A DNA stretch of 64,000 bases. Source: Bolinopsis microptera (lineage: Eukaryota > Ctenophora > Tentaculata > Lobata > Bolinopsidae). Under the pieces are notes generated by a model. It had not been told where the DNA came from. It saw only the letters and a list, made by a program, of their open reading frames with translations, and searched no databases. The position numbers were made by a program, and so were the translations under genes. Shown here piece after piece: positions 1 through 24,047 of the stretch (position 1 is its first letter; the number at the start of each line of letters is the position of its first letter). The stretch lies in assembly GCF_026151205.1 (NCBI RefSeq), contig NC_087074.1, positions 16,937,962-17,001,961 of the forward strand, written 5' to 3'.

Positions 1-103
1 AGAAACATCGGGTTAAGCACTTAAATTTCCGAGACAATTATGTATACTGACTACTTCAATACAGAGACAGTGAGTTGGTAGTGGTATGTGATTAAGGGAG
101 ATA

Positions 104-107
<4 letters not shown>

Positions 108-153
<46 letters not shown>
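108..153. repeat. (TC)n microsatellite
   Basis: Uninterrupted CT dinucleotide run of about 46 bp. Confidence 0.95.
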
Positions 154-157
<4 letters not shown>

Positions 158-1126
158 TGCAGTACACAATTAATGAGTTGTCAGGGGGCGGTGCGTGGAG
201 CACGTGCACATTTGTTGTCCTGACAACAACACATGCTTCCCTAAGCAGGTGCACGTGTGCACAAAACTACTATGTAATTAACTGGTATACAGACCACGTG
301 ACATGGCCACAATAGTTCAGGGAAGTGAGACTGACACCCCAATTGTATCGGGCTTCTCAGGGCCTGGGAACATCAAGCTGGGATCCACAAACAAATCAAA
401 AACAAAAGACAGACCCCTATAATTAGGAAACGGGACTAATTATAGAAAAACGTGATCGATCAGCCGTGAAGAGAGCCCTGGTGTAACCCTCACAAAAGGG
501 GAGGGTTTTACCGAATGCAGTTTGAAGTCTGGTCACGGTTGATACAGGACGAGGGAGTTTATTCGGGTAACTAGGAAGCAGGGTTGCGAAACTCATAAAA
601 ATGTTACACCTACTTAGAAGTGACATGTGAAGGAGTGAAATGAGGTTAGGTTGCCACAGAGTTGGCTCTCTTATCATATTACAGGTTCCATTAAATCAGC
701 CGGCTATAGCGGTAGACTCACATACAAAGCAGCCTCGCTAAATCTTTCTTAAGTCTAAACAGTAACGAAGACACCGGCAACTAAATTAAAACAGTGCCGA
801 CACTAATAACTAATAGCAATAACAAAAATTTCGTGGGCCAACAAGACAAAAATTTAAGGAAGTGCGGACGCAAAATTCCTTTCTCAGTCAAATGCAGAAG
901 GAAGGAAGGAAGGCAGAAAGAGTTCGCTGGAGCTCTCACAAAGGGAATACCTACTGGAATAGCGGAGTTGGGATATGCGGGTTTCTATAGGGTTTCCCTT
1001 GTCAACGAACGTTGCTGTACGGCTCGGTCAATGACATAATTACAGAGGGGATATTAGCGGGGTTACTTCCCGACTTTAAGATAAGTGGGTGGTGACAGAA
1101 GGAGGACTGGCACCTTGTGTACTGGT

Positions 1127-1128
<2 letters not shown>

Positions 1129-1166
<38 letters not shown>
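1129..1166. repeat. (GA)n microsatellite
   Basis: Uninterrupted GA run of about 38 bp. Confidence 0.95.
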
Positions 1167-1170
<4 letters not shown>

Positions 1171-3513
1171 TAGTTATGGAGCTGAACCCCAAGTGAGGGT
1201 ACTACAACTGCAGAGGAAGGGCCGGGGTAGTGCTCCACAGAGAGTCTGTCATCAGGCAGTGTTGCAGCCAGAAGTGATCATGTTTTGAGATAATGTTAAC
1301 GGGAAGCAGCAGGAGGTGATGTAAGGGCAGGAGGGTGTCAGGAGGTGTCACGGAGAAAAGTGTTGCGAATATTGGCAGGCAGCCCTCCAGTTGTTGAGGG
1401 TCATCAACTGTAACTACTGGAATTAGTATCGATGAGAATACTTAGAGCGAGAGAGAGAAAGTTTTAACATAAAGCTGAGAGCGGGAGAGATGCTTGGTTT
1501 AACAAGTTGTTCCAGCAAGTTTTATTATAAGCAATTGAAATCTAACACACTGTAAAATTACGGCAACTGTTACAAAGTAGCACGTATGTAGCTGGGCAGG
1601 TGTCCAGAAAGTAGATAAAGTAGAGCTGGCCCTAGCATGACGTAACTTTAATAACGATACTACCCCCTCTCTGACTCGACGACAAAACACGCACCCCACG
1701 TCCATGATACTTATACCTCCTAATCTAATTACCCAGCCAGGCATGTGATAATGAGCATGATAATCTGGAGCCAAATTGCCTGAACTTGGCCCGAAATTCA
1801 CCGAGAGCTGCTTTTGAGAAGATAACAACCAAGGTGTTATGTGCGGGGTGTGAATTTCACACCCTCATTATTACCAATACCAGTGCGACAGTTTTTACAA
1901 TTTTCACAGGAAAATTATCAGCCCGTTTGTTGCGGTGTATATTTGATGAATTAGGATCCAGGAGGTTGAAGCAGGGGTAACATTTGGGGTGAAGCGAGCA
2001 TTTCAGAGATTTAATCTCCCACGCATCATTAGTAGTCGAGGTTGGGCATAGCAACAACAACAACTTTCATTCTCACGGTTAATGTGGTAACAAACTTTTG
2101 TAAACTTTAAACGCAACTTGAGCAGCAGAGGGAATAGTTCAGATAGCTGTGGCTGCAGCTCCTTCAGACAATAATTAAAGTAAGTTAGAGAAAGTTTTAA
2201 AGTCTAGTTAAGGCAAATAGTTTTGACTCGATACTATAAGGTCAACGTGTCAACATCAGCACGACAAAAGCACGAGTCTTTGTCTTAGTCCTAGAGAGAG
2301 AGAGGGGGGGTTGGGTGGCTTCTCTCCTGTTTTGGTAAAATCCCAGAGTAAGGAGCGCTCTAACTGAGGAGTGAGCGAGTCAATATGACCGATCCCCTGT
2401 AAATACCGACGACTGGTGACGTGAAGTGGAAGGCTTTAGCGAGAGTATGCAGTGTGGAATGTGGCTGAAATACTGACTACAGGAATGGATAACTTTTACC
2501 TGTCACATAGTTCTTGCAAGTACCTACTGACTTAGAGGATGACCATGAATGCTCTAATCGACTTAACGACACAGCGATCAATCTAGATTAGTCATTGTAT
2601 CAAGATTCGCGCTTTTAAGCACTAAATTAACGGCGGAACCACTTATGAATCAAAGAAATCAATACTGCTATAATCACTAATCGGGACCATCACACAAAGT
2701 CAGTTATTTAACAATGTAATGTTAACAATGTAATACTGGCATGGCAACTTATAAGTGTTAGACGACGACTTGTGACCCGCACCAATTCATTTCGCAGCCC
2801 GCTAACCAACAACCAACAAGTTTGTTTCAACAACTTATTAATTAGAAGTTGAAACACTACAAACACGAGAGGTAACATGAGACTGTTAATCTGTAGGCCC
2901 GACACTTAACAGTGAAATCATGACGATGAAATCATGACGGGCCCATTATTTCCATTCTAATTTTACCCAGGATCTTGATTCCGAGGGACTAACGGCAATC
3001 ACATGATCTTCGAAAGGTTCAGAAACAAAATCTTTGTCGTTTCGACTATATGTTTCTAGAGCCCCATAAAGATGTTTTTTGATAGCCAGTCAGTAAATTA
3101 CACAATAGGAAAACAGACGGAATAAAGGTAAGTCTCCATTGCGGGCCCAAATTAAAGAACTCAAATCTTAACAATTCAAATTGCCGTTTCAAATTGTAGG
3201 ACTATAATTATGAAACACCATTTAGAATTGGAACAGCACAAAAGGGAGGGAGTGGACAACTACAACCCCTCGTTAACAATAACCATAATAACAATAGAAT
3301 ATTTACAATTTATATATAATACAAATAAATAATACTGAAAGGGGCAGGGGGCCGTGTCGTTTATCCCTAATATAGGCCTATAGACCTGGGTCATAATGAC
3401 ACAGTGAATGTACTAATATTCTGTATATTACAGTATTATTAGAGATCAGGAGGAGTAACAACAAGGGGGCCGTAGTCCGACTGGGGTTATTAAATGGTAC
3501 CTGAGACGAGGCG

Positions 3514-3586
3514 TGACGTCATAGCACGAGGCGTTACGTCATAGCACGTGGTGTGACGTCACACGCACTATCAGGGGTATAAATAG
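3514..3586 (+). promoter_or_regulatory. three evenly spaced CREs plus TATA box (candidate promoter)
   Basis: TGACGTCA at 3514 and 3554 and the near-match TTACGTCA at 3534 start exactly 20 bp apart. That is about two helical turns, so all would lie on one face of the DNA. An E-box CACGTG lies at 3545-3550. A consensus TATA box, TATAAATAG, follows at 3578-3586 and would place a start site near 3610 on the plus strand. TGACGTCA is the canonical CREB/ATF site. No long open frame follows, so the transcript could be non-coding, begin with a non-coding exon, or not exist. It lies antisense within the RERE-like intron. Confidence 0.55.
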
Positions 3587-4365
3587 CTCGCTTACCACCT
3601 GGGAGACTGGCATAAAGCGGTCAGGCTTTATGGAGCGTGCAGTCTATTGGTTGAGTAATTTTATATGTATTGATATCTATTATCATTAAACTGAAGACAA
3701 TGACGGAGACATGGTCTATCAACCATGCGGACTGTTAGCACAGCACATTATCTAAACAATAGCAGTCTTTCAAATGTTCAATGAGAAAGTATAGACAACG
3801 TAGGAGTCTATTAGTTGTGGACATTTCATTTTAATCGTTCCATCAATCCATTACAAGTAATGAACACAATAGCAATCTATCAACCGTTCATTTAAGTGCC
3901 CAAAACGGCCATCAAAAATGTAAAAGAAAGAGAGAAAGTTGAGACAGTGCAGAGTAACTATATCTCAGATCACTACTGAATATAACTATATAAAACTATA
4001 TATATATAGTTTTATATATATAACATATATATATAGTTTTATATATATAACACAAGAGATAACATATTACCACTCACTGTGACCCACTTCTTACAATTAA
4101 ACAAGAAACTACGGTCTAAGAGTACTGCTGAACTCTAATGAGGCGAATCAAAACCACGTGGTAAGAATAACAGTTAAATATCGAATTACAGTATTTAAGG
4201 TATTAGTCAAGTGGTATTAAAGTCAGCTAGGGGTACAGTAAGTAAAAACTTAAAAGAAAGAGAGTTTAATGGTACTTAACCAATCATCGAGCAAAACTTA
4301 AAAGAAAGACAAAACCAATCGAGCGACTAAGTTGAGACTTGAGAGAAGTAAAGTGAAGGATGCCA

Positions 4366-4500
4366 GCAGCCAGGACACCGGCAGCCAGGACACCAGCAGC
4401 CAGGACACCGGTACCCAGGACACCGGCAGCCAGGACACCAGCAGCCAGGACACCGGCAGCCAGGACACCGGCAGCCAGGACACCGGCAGCCAGGACACCG
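4366..4500 (+). repeat. 15-bp minisatellite, nine units
   Basis: Unit GCAGCCAGGACACCG, nine copies with occasional C/T or A/G changes. The unit is a multiple of three, so all frames stay open and produce spurious repeat-protein frames on both strands. No gene structure surrounds it. Confidence 0.93.
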
Positions 4501-5631
4501 GCGGTACCACTAACATCAGTTAGTGGGATAGTGGCACTAATATGAGTAGTATAAGTGATATGGTGTAGTGTGTGAGATATCACCACAGACAGGGTACTTC
4601 CTCCTCCCCTCAACAGTACTAATATTACTGTCAGCTAGTCAGCCTAGTACGGGGTGATAATACTGCCAACATAGCCCACTATCAACACAGTTACAGTAAC
4701 GAAACATTAGCATTCTCATCCTTCTTCTTTCAGGGGATACGAGAATATGTGAGAAGGTTTAGAAGATGATCAAGCTCAGATGATAGAGTTGCATTTGATA
4801 CGTGTCGACCGCAGCTGTGGTCGTATATTTTAAACCAACTAAATACGCAACTCTACAACATCCTGTCTTTAAAATTACTCAATAACTCTGTCTCTCCCCG
4901 TCACAGCAGCAGAACTGCAGGAGTGCTCTCGCCGGGACACTAATTATACAACACGAAAGTAGTGCACGTAAAGAGTATGACCGTGTCACGCACACGGAAC
5001 AAATGCACACTTCAACAGTGATGATATTTTACAACATTTCAACATTATTACTGAACTGGTGACACTGCGTTTAAACAATATGAGCTCTCTTTTGTGCTGT
5101 CTCGTTAACGTTATTAAGAGAACAATGTTAATAAATCTGGTGAGGATATTGAATATCTGAGGGTGTCATTGTGAGAGAGTTAATGGCAATTATGGTGGCA
5201 TTATAGTGGCATTAAGGTTGCATTAAAGCGGCATTATAGTGGCATTAAAGCAGCATGCCGGCACAGTTTACCACCTCATTATCACGCCAATGCAGGACAC
5301 CGTGGTTGTCAATACACAATAATGACACGTCTCTTCCAATCTAGGTATTGAGTGGTGAATTAGGCAAAACTAAACTCTCGGCTACTTGGCCTGATGACAA
5401 CTGGACCGTTCTGTCAATGACTTTATACAGCATGTTGAAGCGGACCAGATGTAAATTATCAGGGTGGTGAGCTCGGACAGGTTTCAGCCAACACCTTTCC
5501 AACTGATTTGTTCTGGAGTAATGTACACTGTACAATGGAGGTGTCCATTGATACAGGTGGTTTAAAACTCAGGAAATAGGCCGTTAACGAGGCAATTCTA
5601 ACCCTGAAAGTTCTGAACCAAATGAAAGTCA

Positions 5632-5656
5632 TGACGTCACTTCCCCCATGACGTCA
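5632..5656. promoter_or_regulatory. pair of CRE palindromes
   Basis: Two perfect TGACGTCA sites at 5632-5639 and 5649-5656, 17 bp apart. No TATA box is seen close by. They may be an enhancer element or a coincidence. Confidence 0.35.
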
Positions 5657-6971
5657 CTTGCCTTGCATTACAAAACCAAACCAAAACACGATACCGGATA
5701 CATGTTACGTGGTATACCTTACATTACACAGTAATAATACACCAGCATAATATAATCGAACATGGGAGCGAGCAAATCTCGCATTTCCTCCTCCACTGCC
5801 GGCCTACCTTCAACATGAGCCATGAGAGCTAATTAACAGGACAATTATCCACTTAATTATCCAATTACCAGCTCATCATCGAATTATCAGCTCGTTATCG
5901 AGATTAGAGGAGGCCCGGGACCCCGGAACTCTCCAGAAAGTGGTCTGTTTAGCAAGAAGGTTATTGTACTATGCGCCCTCAAGATACGCTATATAGAGAC
6001 GATCTATAACAATGTATAATTAGGATATCTATTTCTACCTCATCATTATTTCGATGAGATGCACATGAGGGGAGATCAGGGATAAATGAATATTTAGAAT
6101 ATACATTAGTACTGCTATCTAATTTTATGGAAATTAGAGCCCGCTGAGAGAGAGAGACAAATGATTTGAGGTAACTAGGGTAACCTCACTAAGGTAACTA
6201 AGGTAACCTCACTAAGGTTCAAGTTATAAGCCCTGGCAACAAAAAAGGTGACTGGTAGCAGCAAAATAAGCTGTTGTAGTTAGAAAATGACCTGTTCGTG
6301 TGGCTGTGAAGTGAAGCGAAACTAACTGCTGAGTAGGTCCACACTAACGAGGTAGTATAATGGGCTCAACTCTGCCGGTGAGTACAGCTCACTCTCAGCT
6401 ACCTGGCACCTTCTTTTATGTTATAGTATTATCATCAGCCTTGCTACAGGTCATTACTGCGTAACTCTGTGAGGAGGAGGAGGTTTTGTAATATCTATTT
6501 AAGTAGTTAGCTGGAGGGTGTTGAATATCGGTACGTGCCAGGTGGTTAAAATCATCAATTCTAACAGATTGTTCAGATCACGAGTCAGTAGTAGGTACTG
6601 TTATAGTGGCGACCAACTAGACCATGCCGTTGAAAAATGAGATGTTTTGGTGATATCTTTGGGTTGGATCACAGTGTAAGGTTAGTAATATATCTAAAGA
6701 GTTGTTTTGTGGGATGGTGTAAGTTTGAGTTGAATGAGCACACTTTGCTGTGCTAATACCACTATTTATTATGCTACCTTTTATGGATTTATTTAGTGAA
6801 AATAATGTTGAAGTTTCTGAATAACGCCAATTTTCCTTGTCGGCCACTTGTTATTCCAAAATAAACCACTACTTTCCAGTAACTGAACAATCAACCTCTC
6901 CGCCTATCTTAGAAGTTACAATTTACATGTTCAATAAAAGATAACCCTAACACAAGCTACTAGAACATGAG

Positions 6972-6991
6972 CCCCCCCCCCCCCCCCCCCC
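6972..6991. repeat. poly(C) run
   Basis: Twenty consecutive C residues; length may be affected by sequencing. Confidence 0.9.
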
Positions 6992-7176
6992 AACACATGT
7001 AACATACACACTTGGAGATCAGTGGAACAAGACTAAAGATTTGCAGTTACTAAACGTTATACACAGTTCATTGTATTTATAAGACAAAACAGAACAAGAT
7101 GTGATGTTGAATCTAAAACAGATTACCATAAAGATAATTAGTTAAATAAATAATTACACTATTAATCATCGCTCAC

Positions 7177-18787
<11,611 letters not shown>

Positions 18788-20157
18788 AGTTCCTAAAACC
18801 TACACTACGAATACAAAAGTTACATCTAATCAAGCTTATTAATTACCAATGAAGCAGTAAACAGCAATTATATATTACAAGTTCGTCTAGTTTGTGTAAC
18901 AAGACAAGACTAGTTATGCAATCTCTAAAAAACGATCTCCCTAATGCAGGATTACAAAACAAAAATCAGGGAATAAACATGTTTCAATTGCTGCACAGCT
19001 CAAGTAATACTAATATCAATTACAATCTAACTGTACAAAGGTCCTTTGCAGCACACTTGCGCCTCATAGGGCTTAGCGCTCAACAAAGAAGTGGTGAGAC
19101 CACAGTGAGGCGTGAGCCCTAGTGAGCCCAGTGTCTTAATAATACTCCATCACACACACACATGGTTATAATTACCATTATGAAGTGACTGAAAAGTGTA
19201 AATTTCAATTTCAAAACATGAATGAACACACATTGAAGCACTAATAGTTGTGGCACTCAAATTGCCTTTTTGTTCCTAGATTCCAAAACATTTCCCTGGT
19301 CAGGATAATGGTTTCTTTTCTAAAGTATTCTCTTTGGTAATTAAGTTATATTAGTCTTCTATTCATACTTATTCAAGATCAAAGAGATCATTATTTTATA
19401 AGGATTATATATTAGATATCATTTAAAACATATTTGATAATAAAAACATACCGTAATTGCTTAATTTTCGATCGAAACCATTCAAGCGTGTTATTGCAGC
19501 TTTATACAGTGAGTGCCTCATGAAGTCTCATCACAATATGATGAGTTAATGTCGTTGCAGAGTTATTATTAAGGCAACTAATTAACATTGATGAACTACC
19601 AAATGATAAAGTATTTAGTGGAATATCATGCAAATCAAGCAGAAAAACAAGATTTGACAAGTTTTAAAAGGCTTATTGCAGATAGAAGAAAAGTGAGAAA
19701 CTTCAGTACATTTGGGTACAAAACCATCAATTAAACCACTCAGTTCTTTTGCTTCCTTAACTTCAAAGTTTTGTTGGCACTATACCGAAAAACCAGTCCA
19801 AAAACTCTTACCAATTTCTTGATTAAATGGTTACTATATTTCTCGCAAATAAATGTATGCACAAACGTAGCACCCAAGGATTTTCACTACTATTAAGTAG
19901 ATCCTTTTATCATTCTTAGGGAGTCTTTATCAGATCAAGATTCCAACCGCATCCACTCCCAAGTCCCAAGTTGATTTAAAACACAAAACTAAAGATAAAT
20001 TCGTTTGTAATAAGAGGTAAATCTCTAATCATAAGGCTAGACACCCTTAAAAATACTGTTCCATTGATAAATTAAGATATGAATAAAAATCTGAGTAATG
20101 TTTACAGCACTACTAATCTATAATCCAGTTTCTCCCCTAAGAGCGATGACCATGGTA
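18788..20157. other. upstream region of the RERE-like gene, nothing recognised
   Basis: AT-rich sequence that should contain the 5' untranslated region and promoter of the minus-strand gene. I see no clear TATA box or CpG-rich segment. Confidence 0.35.
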
Positions 20158-20330
20158 AAAAAAAAGAAAGAAAAAAAGAAAAAAAAGAGGGGACCCCCAA
20201 CCCATGTAGCTGAGACACCTCACAGCAAGTTGACCAAAGTGGCTCTTGCTTGTGAAAGGTGTATCAACTACCCGCCGAGGCGGTGGGTTGGGAGTCCCCC
20301 CTGGGATCATTTCGTCCGTAAATTTCGTCC
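20158..20330 (-). mobile_element. short retroposed sequence with 13-bp target-site duplication
   Basis: The 13-bp GATGACCATGGTA flanks this segment exactly (20145-20157 and 20331-20343), the mark of target-primed insertion. One end is an A/G-rich run, pyrimidine-rich on the minus strand. The body matches, in reverse, 23340-23510, which follows a retroelement C-terminal coding fragment. It is therefore either a SINE or an extremely 5'-truncated copy of that retroelement's 3' tail. Confidence 0.75.
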
Positions 20331-20954
20331 GATGACCATGGTACTCAAGAGACTAAATCTCACCCTCTTCCACATAGATGTGTTGGCTATAGTTTCTAGA
20401 CAGCTTCTCAGCAAGATTCTTAAAAAAGATGTTGGTTTCTCTTGCCATTCAACCTGTCGTTGAAATAACCATTGAAGACAATGTTCCATGTTCAACTTCA
20501 ATAATCAATTTAGTACACATTTTTCTTCTGCCTCATGGGTAGTCCAGTGTACATACTCATTAGTCAGTGGAGATCGAAGAGGTTTATTAGAAGCAGCTTG
20601 AGCATGATGAACTCATACATCTAAAAATTTCCTACCCATTTACTTCAATTTAAACACTTTCTTCTGACATAGAAGGGGATCGTTGCTAGCGTCGAGATTG
20701 TCTTAACCCTGCCTTAGTCAGTTGAAAGTCTGATAGCATATGTTCCGTTTGATTTGACCAAACTAATGCCTTTCATTGCTTTATAGCTCCATCTGTTGTA
20801 GCGCGATGCACTACTGGGTCGCGCCGAGCTAGGAAGGGTTGACATCGTCAATAAACTCTGTCTGCCTATTGTCCCCTTATTATTATCAAACATGTCAATC
20901 TTACAAATGTCAACAATCCTAAAATAATTTAGAACCTAAACGTGATCCTTTGTA

Positions 20955-23010
20955 AGATTATATGTCCCAAAAGTCAAATTGACTTGTACTCAAGTATAAA
21001 GTCGAACAATTTACTCCAATAACCACGGTTACTAGCAAGTTCTCTCAAATGAAGAATATCATCATACGACTCCAGCAAGATGAAACGCTTCCAGAGGTCA
21101 ACCTTCAGGTGGTGTAGGAGGTTACGTCTGTGAGCCCCGAGTCTACCAACTTCACTACACATCTCGCCAGCAAAGCACAGCGCAGCTTGAGCTGGTGATC
21201 TTTCATCGCTCCTCAGTATGTGTCCTAGCATCTTCCACCTAGATAACTCAGCACGCTCAGACATAGGGGTAGAGTTACTCTGTTTGTATAGGGTATCTTT
21301 GGACATCATACTGCGTGGCCAGCTGACATTCATGATCTTTCTGAGGTGGTTACGGTGACATGCATCTAGTTTGTCCCAGTACGATTTAGGCATTCCCCAG
21401 CAACTAGAGTTATACATGAGGATAGATACTACTTGGGCCTCATAGACCTTCAGCTTCTTCTGTAGGGGGATCTTACTCTGGCACCAGACCTTCTTGAAGT
21501 TCTGGAATGCTACATTGGCTAACATGATTCTTCTGGTGACATCTTTCCTACTTTCTAGCAGAGAACCCAACAACTTGCTACTGCACCATTCTTCATTCAT
21601 TCTAAGGGGTTTACCATCATCCATGACCTCATCTTTCCCAGCTATGTAGACGTGTACAAACTCTGTCTTTGATTCATTAATATTCAGATTCCACTCTTTG
21701 AACACCTTAGTAGCGACAGGGAGGAGGGCTTCTAGAGCATCTTTGTCTTCACCAAGATATAATTGATAATTTATTTGATAGTTTAGTCTGATATTGATAT
21801 TGACTATATTGATATTGTTATTATTGAATGAAGTTAACTCCAGACGTACATAATATTACTTCTTTTAACAAAGGGACTTGGAGTATAAACGACCAAGTTA
21901 GCATACATTTTCAACCAACCAAGAATTCTGGAGGCAAAGGTGGGTGCGTAAACTTTATGGTCTGTACTCTCCGATCCTGTATCACCCAGGATTCTTTTCG
22001 ACGTTTTTGGTAAAAGGTATATACCTTCTAGTCAATCTCTTGCTACTCCAAGTCCCCCAAGATTTCTAAACTAAAGTTCGTCCTAGTTATATTATATTAT
22101 ATAAAATATATTTTTTGTTTGCTGTAACTGATACTAAATAAAATTGTTGTTTTCCTGAAATTGTTGTTTTCCTGATGTCATCAGAGTAGGCATCTTCTTC
22201 AGGCATGCCGCTAGGACTAATAGGAGGGGTTGGGCGCAGCGTCACGGCACGCAGGTGGTAGCAGGCACCAGCTAGAGTGATTGTGAAACAGAGGCCTGAA
22301 ACACTATCACCTTGGGGTCCTCCATTGGTGCTGATGAATTCAAGGGAGGTAGCGTTGTTGACTCGCACCTTGATCTTGGTGTTGCTCAGGAGGAATCTCA
22401 CTAGTCTGATCTCATCTCTTGTGCACCCTGCGTCCTCTAGGAGGTTGAGCACAGTCTGCCTACTGATAGTATCGAAGGCACTGGACATGTCTAGGCCCAT
22501 CTTGTGGAGAGACCACTCTCTTTCTTTTACGATGCTGATCAACATACGGTGACACCATACCAGGTCTCCACAGCTTCTCTTCTGCTTGTAGGCAGCTTGC
22601 CATGGACCTGTGTAAGCGTCTACCTTTGCTTCAATTCTCCTGAGTGTAATGAGGGATAGCAGCTTACGAGCACAGTTACATAGTGTCAGGGGTCTGAGGC
22701 TTTTCAGTTCACCAGGAGTCTTGCCAGGCTTTTGAAGAGGGGTGATGAAACATTCTCCGACAGCGTCAAGGAACAGGTTCTCTTCAAAGCAGGTGTTGAT
22801 GATTTTGGCGTAATGGACACATAGTGCACTCCCACCATACTTGAGGAGCTCATTGGGGGTATTGTCAGGTCCATTGGCTTTGCCGTTCTTGAGGCGTTTA
22901 GCAGCGGTTTTTACCTCATATTCTGTGATAGGGCAGTCGAGGGGAGAAGGGGGACCTTCAAACGGATCAAGGGCAGGAAGTAGTGTCCCGTTATAATAGG
23001 AAGAAGAACT
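20955..23010 (-). pseudogene. degraded 5'-truncated non-LTR retrotransposon
   Basis: Reverse-transcriptase coding runs from about 23000 down to 22180 and resumes from about 21765 to 20974. Visible RT parts are a KNGKANGPD-type segment, motif A (GLDMSSAF), motif B (GGPQGDSVSG) and motif C (YSDD). The part left of the interruption holds the C-terminal region with HRNHLRKIMNVSWPRSM, as in many non-LTR endonuclease-RT proteins. No endonuclease half is present, so it is 5'-truncated. A dispersed repeat (21775-22180) splits it immediately after the YSDD catalytic motif. I cannot name the clade with confidence. Confidence 0.85.
21775..22180 (+). repeat. dispersed repeat family X, copy 1
   Basis: About 400 bp inserted in the retrotransposon RT domain. 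It is closely similar to 44908-45737, sharing for example the core ACAAAGGGACTTGGAGTATA, and its 3' part resembles 30623-30765. The 3' end is a reiterated ATTGTTGTTTTCCTG tail. No protein or RNA-polymerase-III box is recognised. The 3' tail iteration would suit a SINE or short LINE tail. Confidence 0.75.
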
Positions 23011-23019
23011 TCGGTGGTG

Positions 23020-23840
23020 AAACAGCCGGATGATGATGAATCATCACCCAACCCTAACCCTGTCCGAATCCCTAACTAAAGCAAATGCTGAAACCCTAGC
23101 TGACCATAAAAAAGAAGCCAAGAGCCAAGTCAAAAATCATATCAGAACACGATTCAGATTTGATCTGTTAAGAAGTACACTCATTGCACTAAGAGGAATC
23201 AGAGGAAGATCAACGGCCCAGAATCTTGAACTACAAGACATTTCCTTCAACCTCATCCCCCAGAAAACGAGCTTTGAGGTCTCCTAGATTTGTTTATGTA
23301 AATTTTGATATTTTACTGTACTATTTTATGCTGTATAAAATTTTACGGACGAAATGATTCCAGGGGGGACTCCCAACCCAACGCTTCGGCGGGTAGTTGA
23401 CGCACCTTCCACAAGCAAGAGCCGCTTTGGTCTACTTGCTGTGAGGTGTCTCAGCTACATGGGTTGGGGGTCCCCCCCTTTTTTTTCTTTTTTTTCTTAA
23501 AAAAATTTTTTTTTTTAAATGCTGAAACCCTAACTCTAATATAACGAGAAATTAGGGCAAATTCCTTATATGGTCATATCACGCGATCAAAACAGTTTTC
23601 GCCGATATCTCGCCAGGGGAGCATTTTTAACCCTATGTCATGTCGGTGATTCGGAATCAGCGTCCGAAAATACATCAATTTAAGTTACTGGGCGGCGCTC
23701 AGCCTGTATGTACTGTCATTCCGCGGATATTGTTTATGAACATAATAGCCTGGGTCAAGTCGGTTTAAACTGTCTGGGGCCCTTTTTTGAGAAATCTCGA
23801 AGATCGACTGTAAAGTGATTAAGCACGCTCGGAAACAGCC
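23020..23840 (+). repeat. dispersed repeat B, copy 1, split by a retroelement insertion
   Basis: Segments 23041-23098 and 23517-23840 together match, in inverted orientation, the uninterrupted copy at about 57350-57700. The left part carries AACCCTAACCC-like sequence. The right part contains GATTCGGAATCAGC and ATCTCGAAGATCGACTGTA, also present in the other copy. A further piece, about 23692-23757, is absent from the other copy and matches the fold-back family at 37263-37460. Confidence 0.78.
23099..23516 (+). mobile_element. 5'-truncated tail of a PHD-RT-nuclease retroelement relative
   Basis: The 16-bp AAATGCTGAAACCCTA is duplicated at 23083-23098 and 23517-23532, delimiting a 418-bp insertion. 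It encodes in the plus frame, to a stop at 23287, a segment (RFRFDLLRSTLIALRGIRGR) aligning with the C-terminus of the 1175-residue retroelement protein at 39872-43399 (RLRFELLKTVLIAVRGHRGR). A 3' untranslated region with a pyrimidine-rich tail follows. It is a dead, 5'-truncated copy of a related but distinct element. Confidence 0.85.
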
Positions 23841-23875
23841 AGTGGGGTGAAAGTTAACATAGCTATGTGTATATG

Positions 23876-24028
23876 TTGCTCTAACCAGAGCCCTCTCGCT
23901 TGCAGTAGCGCGCGACCTACTTGTGAAACAAGCGCGTCACGCAGTACGCGTAGGCACATGGCTATGTGAAGTGTATATGCGTAGTGCATGACGCGCTACT
24001 GCATGCGAGAGGGCTCTGGTTAGAGCAA
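23876..24028. mobile_element. 153-bp fold-back element
   Basis: The ends are inverted repeats of about 37 bp, beginning TTGCTCTAACCAGAGCCC and closing with its complement. The interior carries GCGCG-rich short palindromes. A diverged sister lies at 36982-37125. Confidence 0.75.
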
Positions 24029-24047
24029 GGGTGAAAGGTCTAGTCTG

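Larger units (their letters stand above)
1..7176. other. presumed large RERE-like intron; no coding exon seen
   Basis: I looked on the minus strand for ELM2, SANT and GATA-finger coding sequence and found none. The stretch holds (TC)n at 108-153, (GA)n at 1129-1166, CRE-rich segments at 3.5 and 5.6 kb, an AT-rich palindromic run near 3980-4050, a 15-bp minisatellite and a C20 run at 6972-6991. The remaining open frames are short and compositionally random. Confidence 0.5.

Noticed and set aside
4284-4613. Repeat-protein frames on both strands
   Set aside because: They are artefacts of the 15-bp minisatellite, with no gene structure around it.
20158-20330. tRNA gene or tRNA-derived SINE
   Set aside because: TAGCTGAGA and GGTTGGGAGTCC are only loosely like A and B boxes, and no cloverleaf forms.
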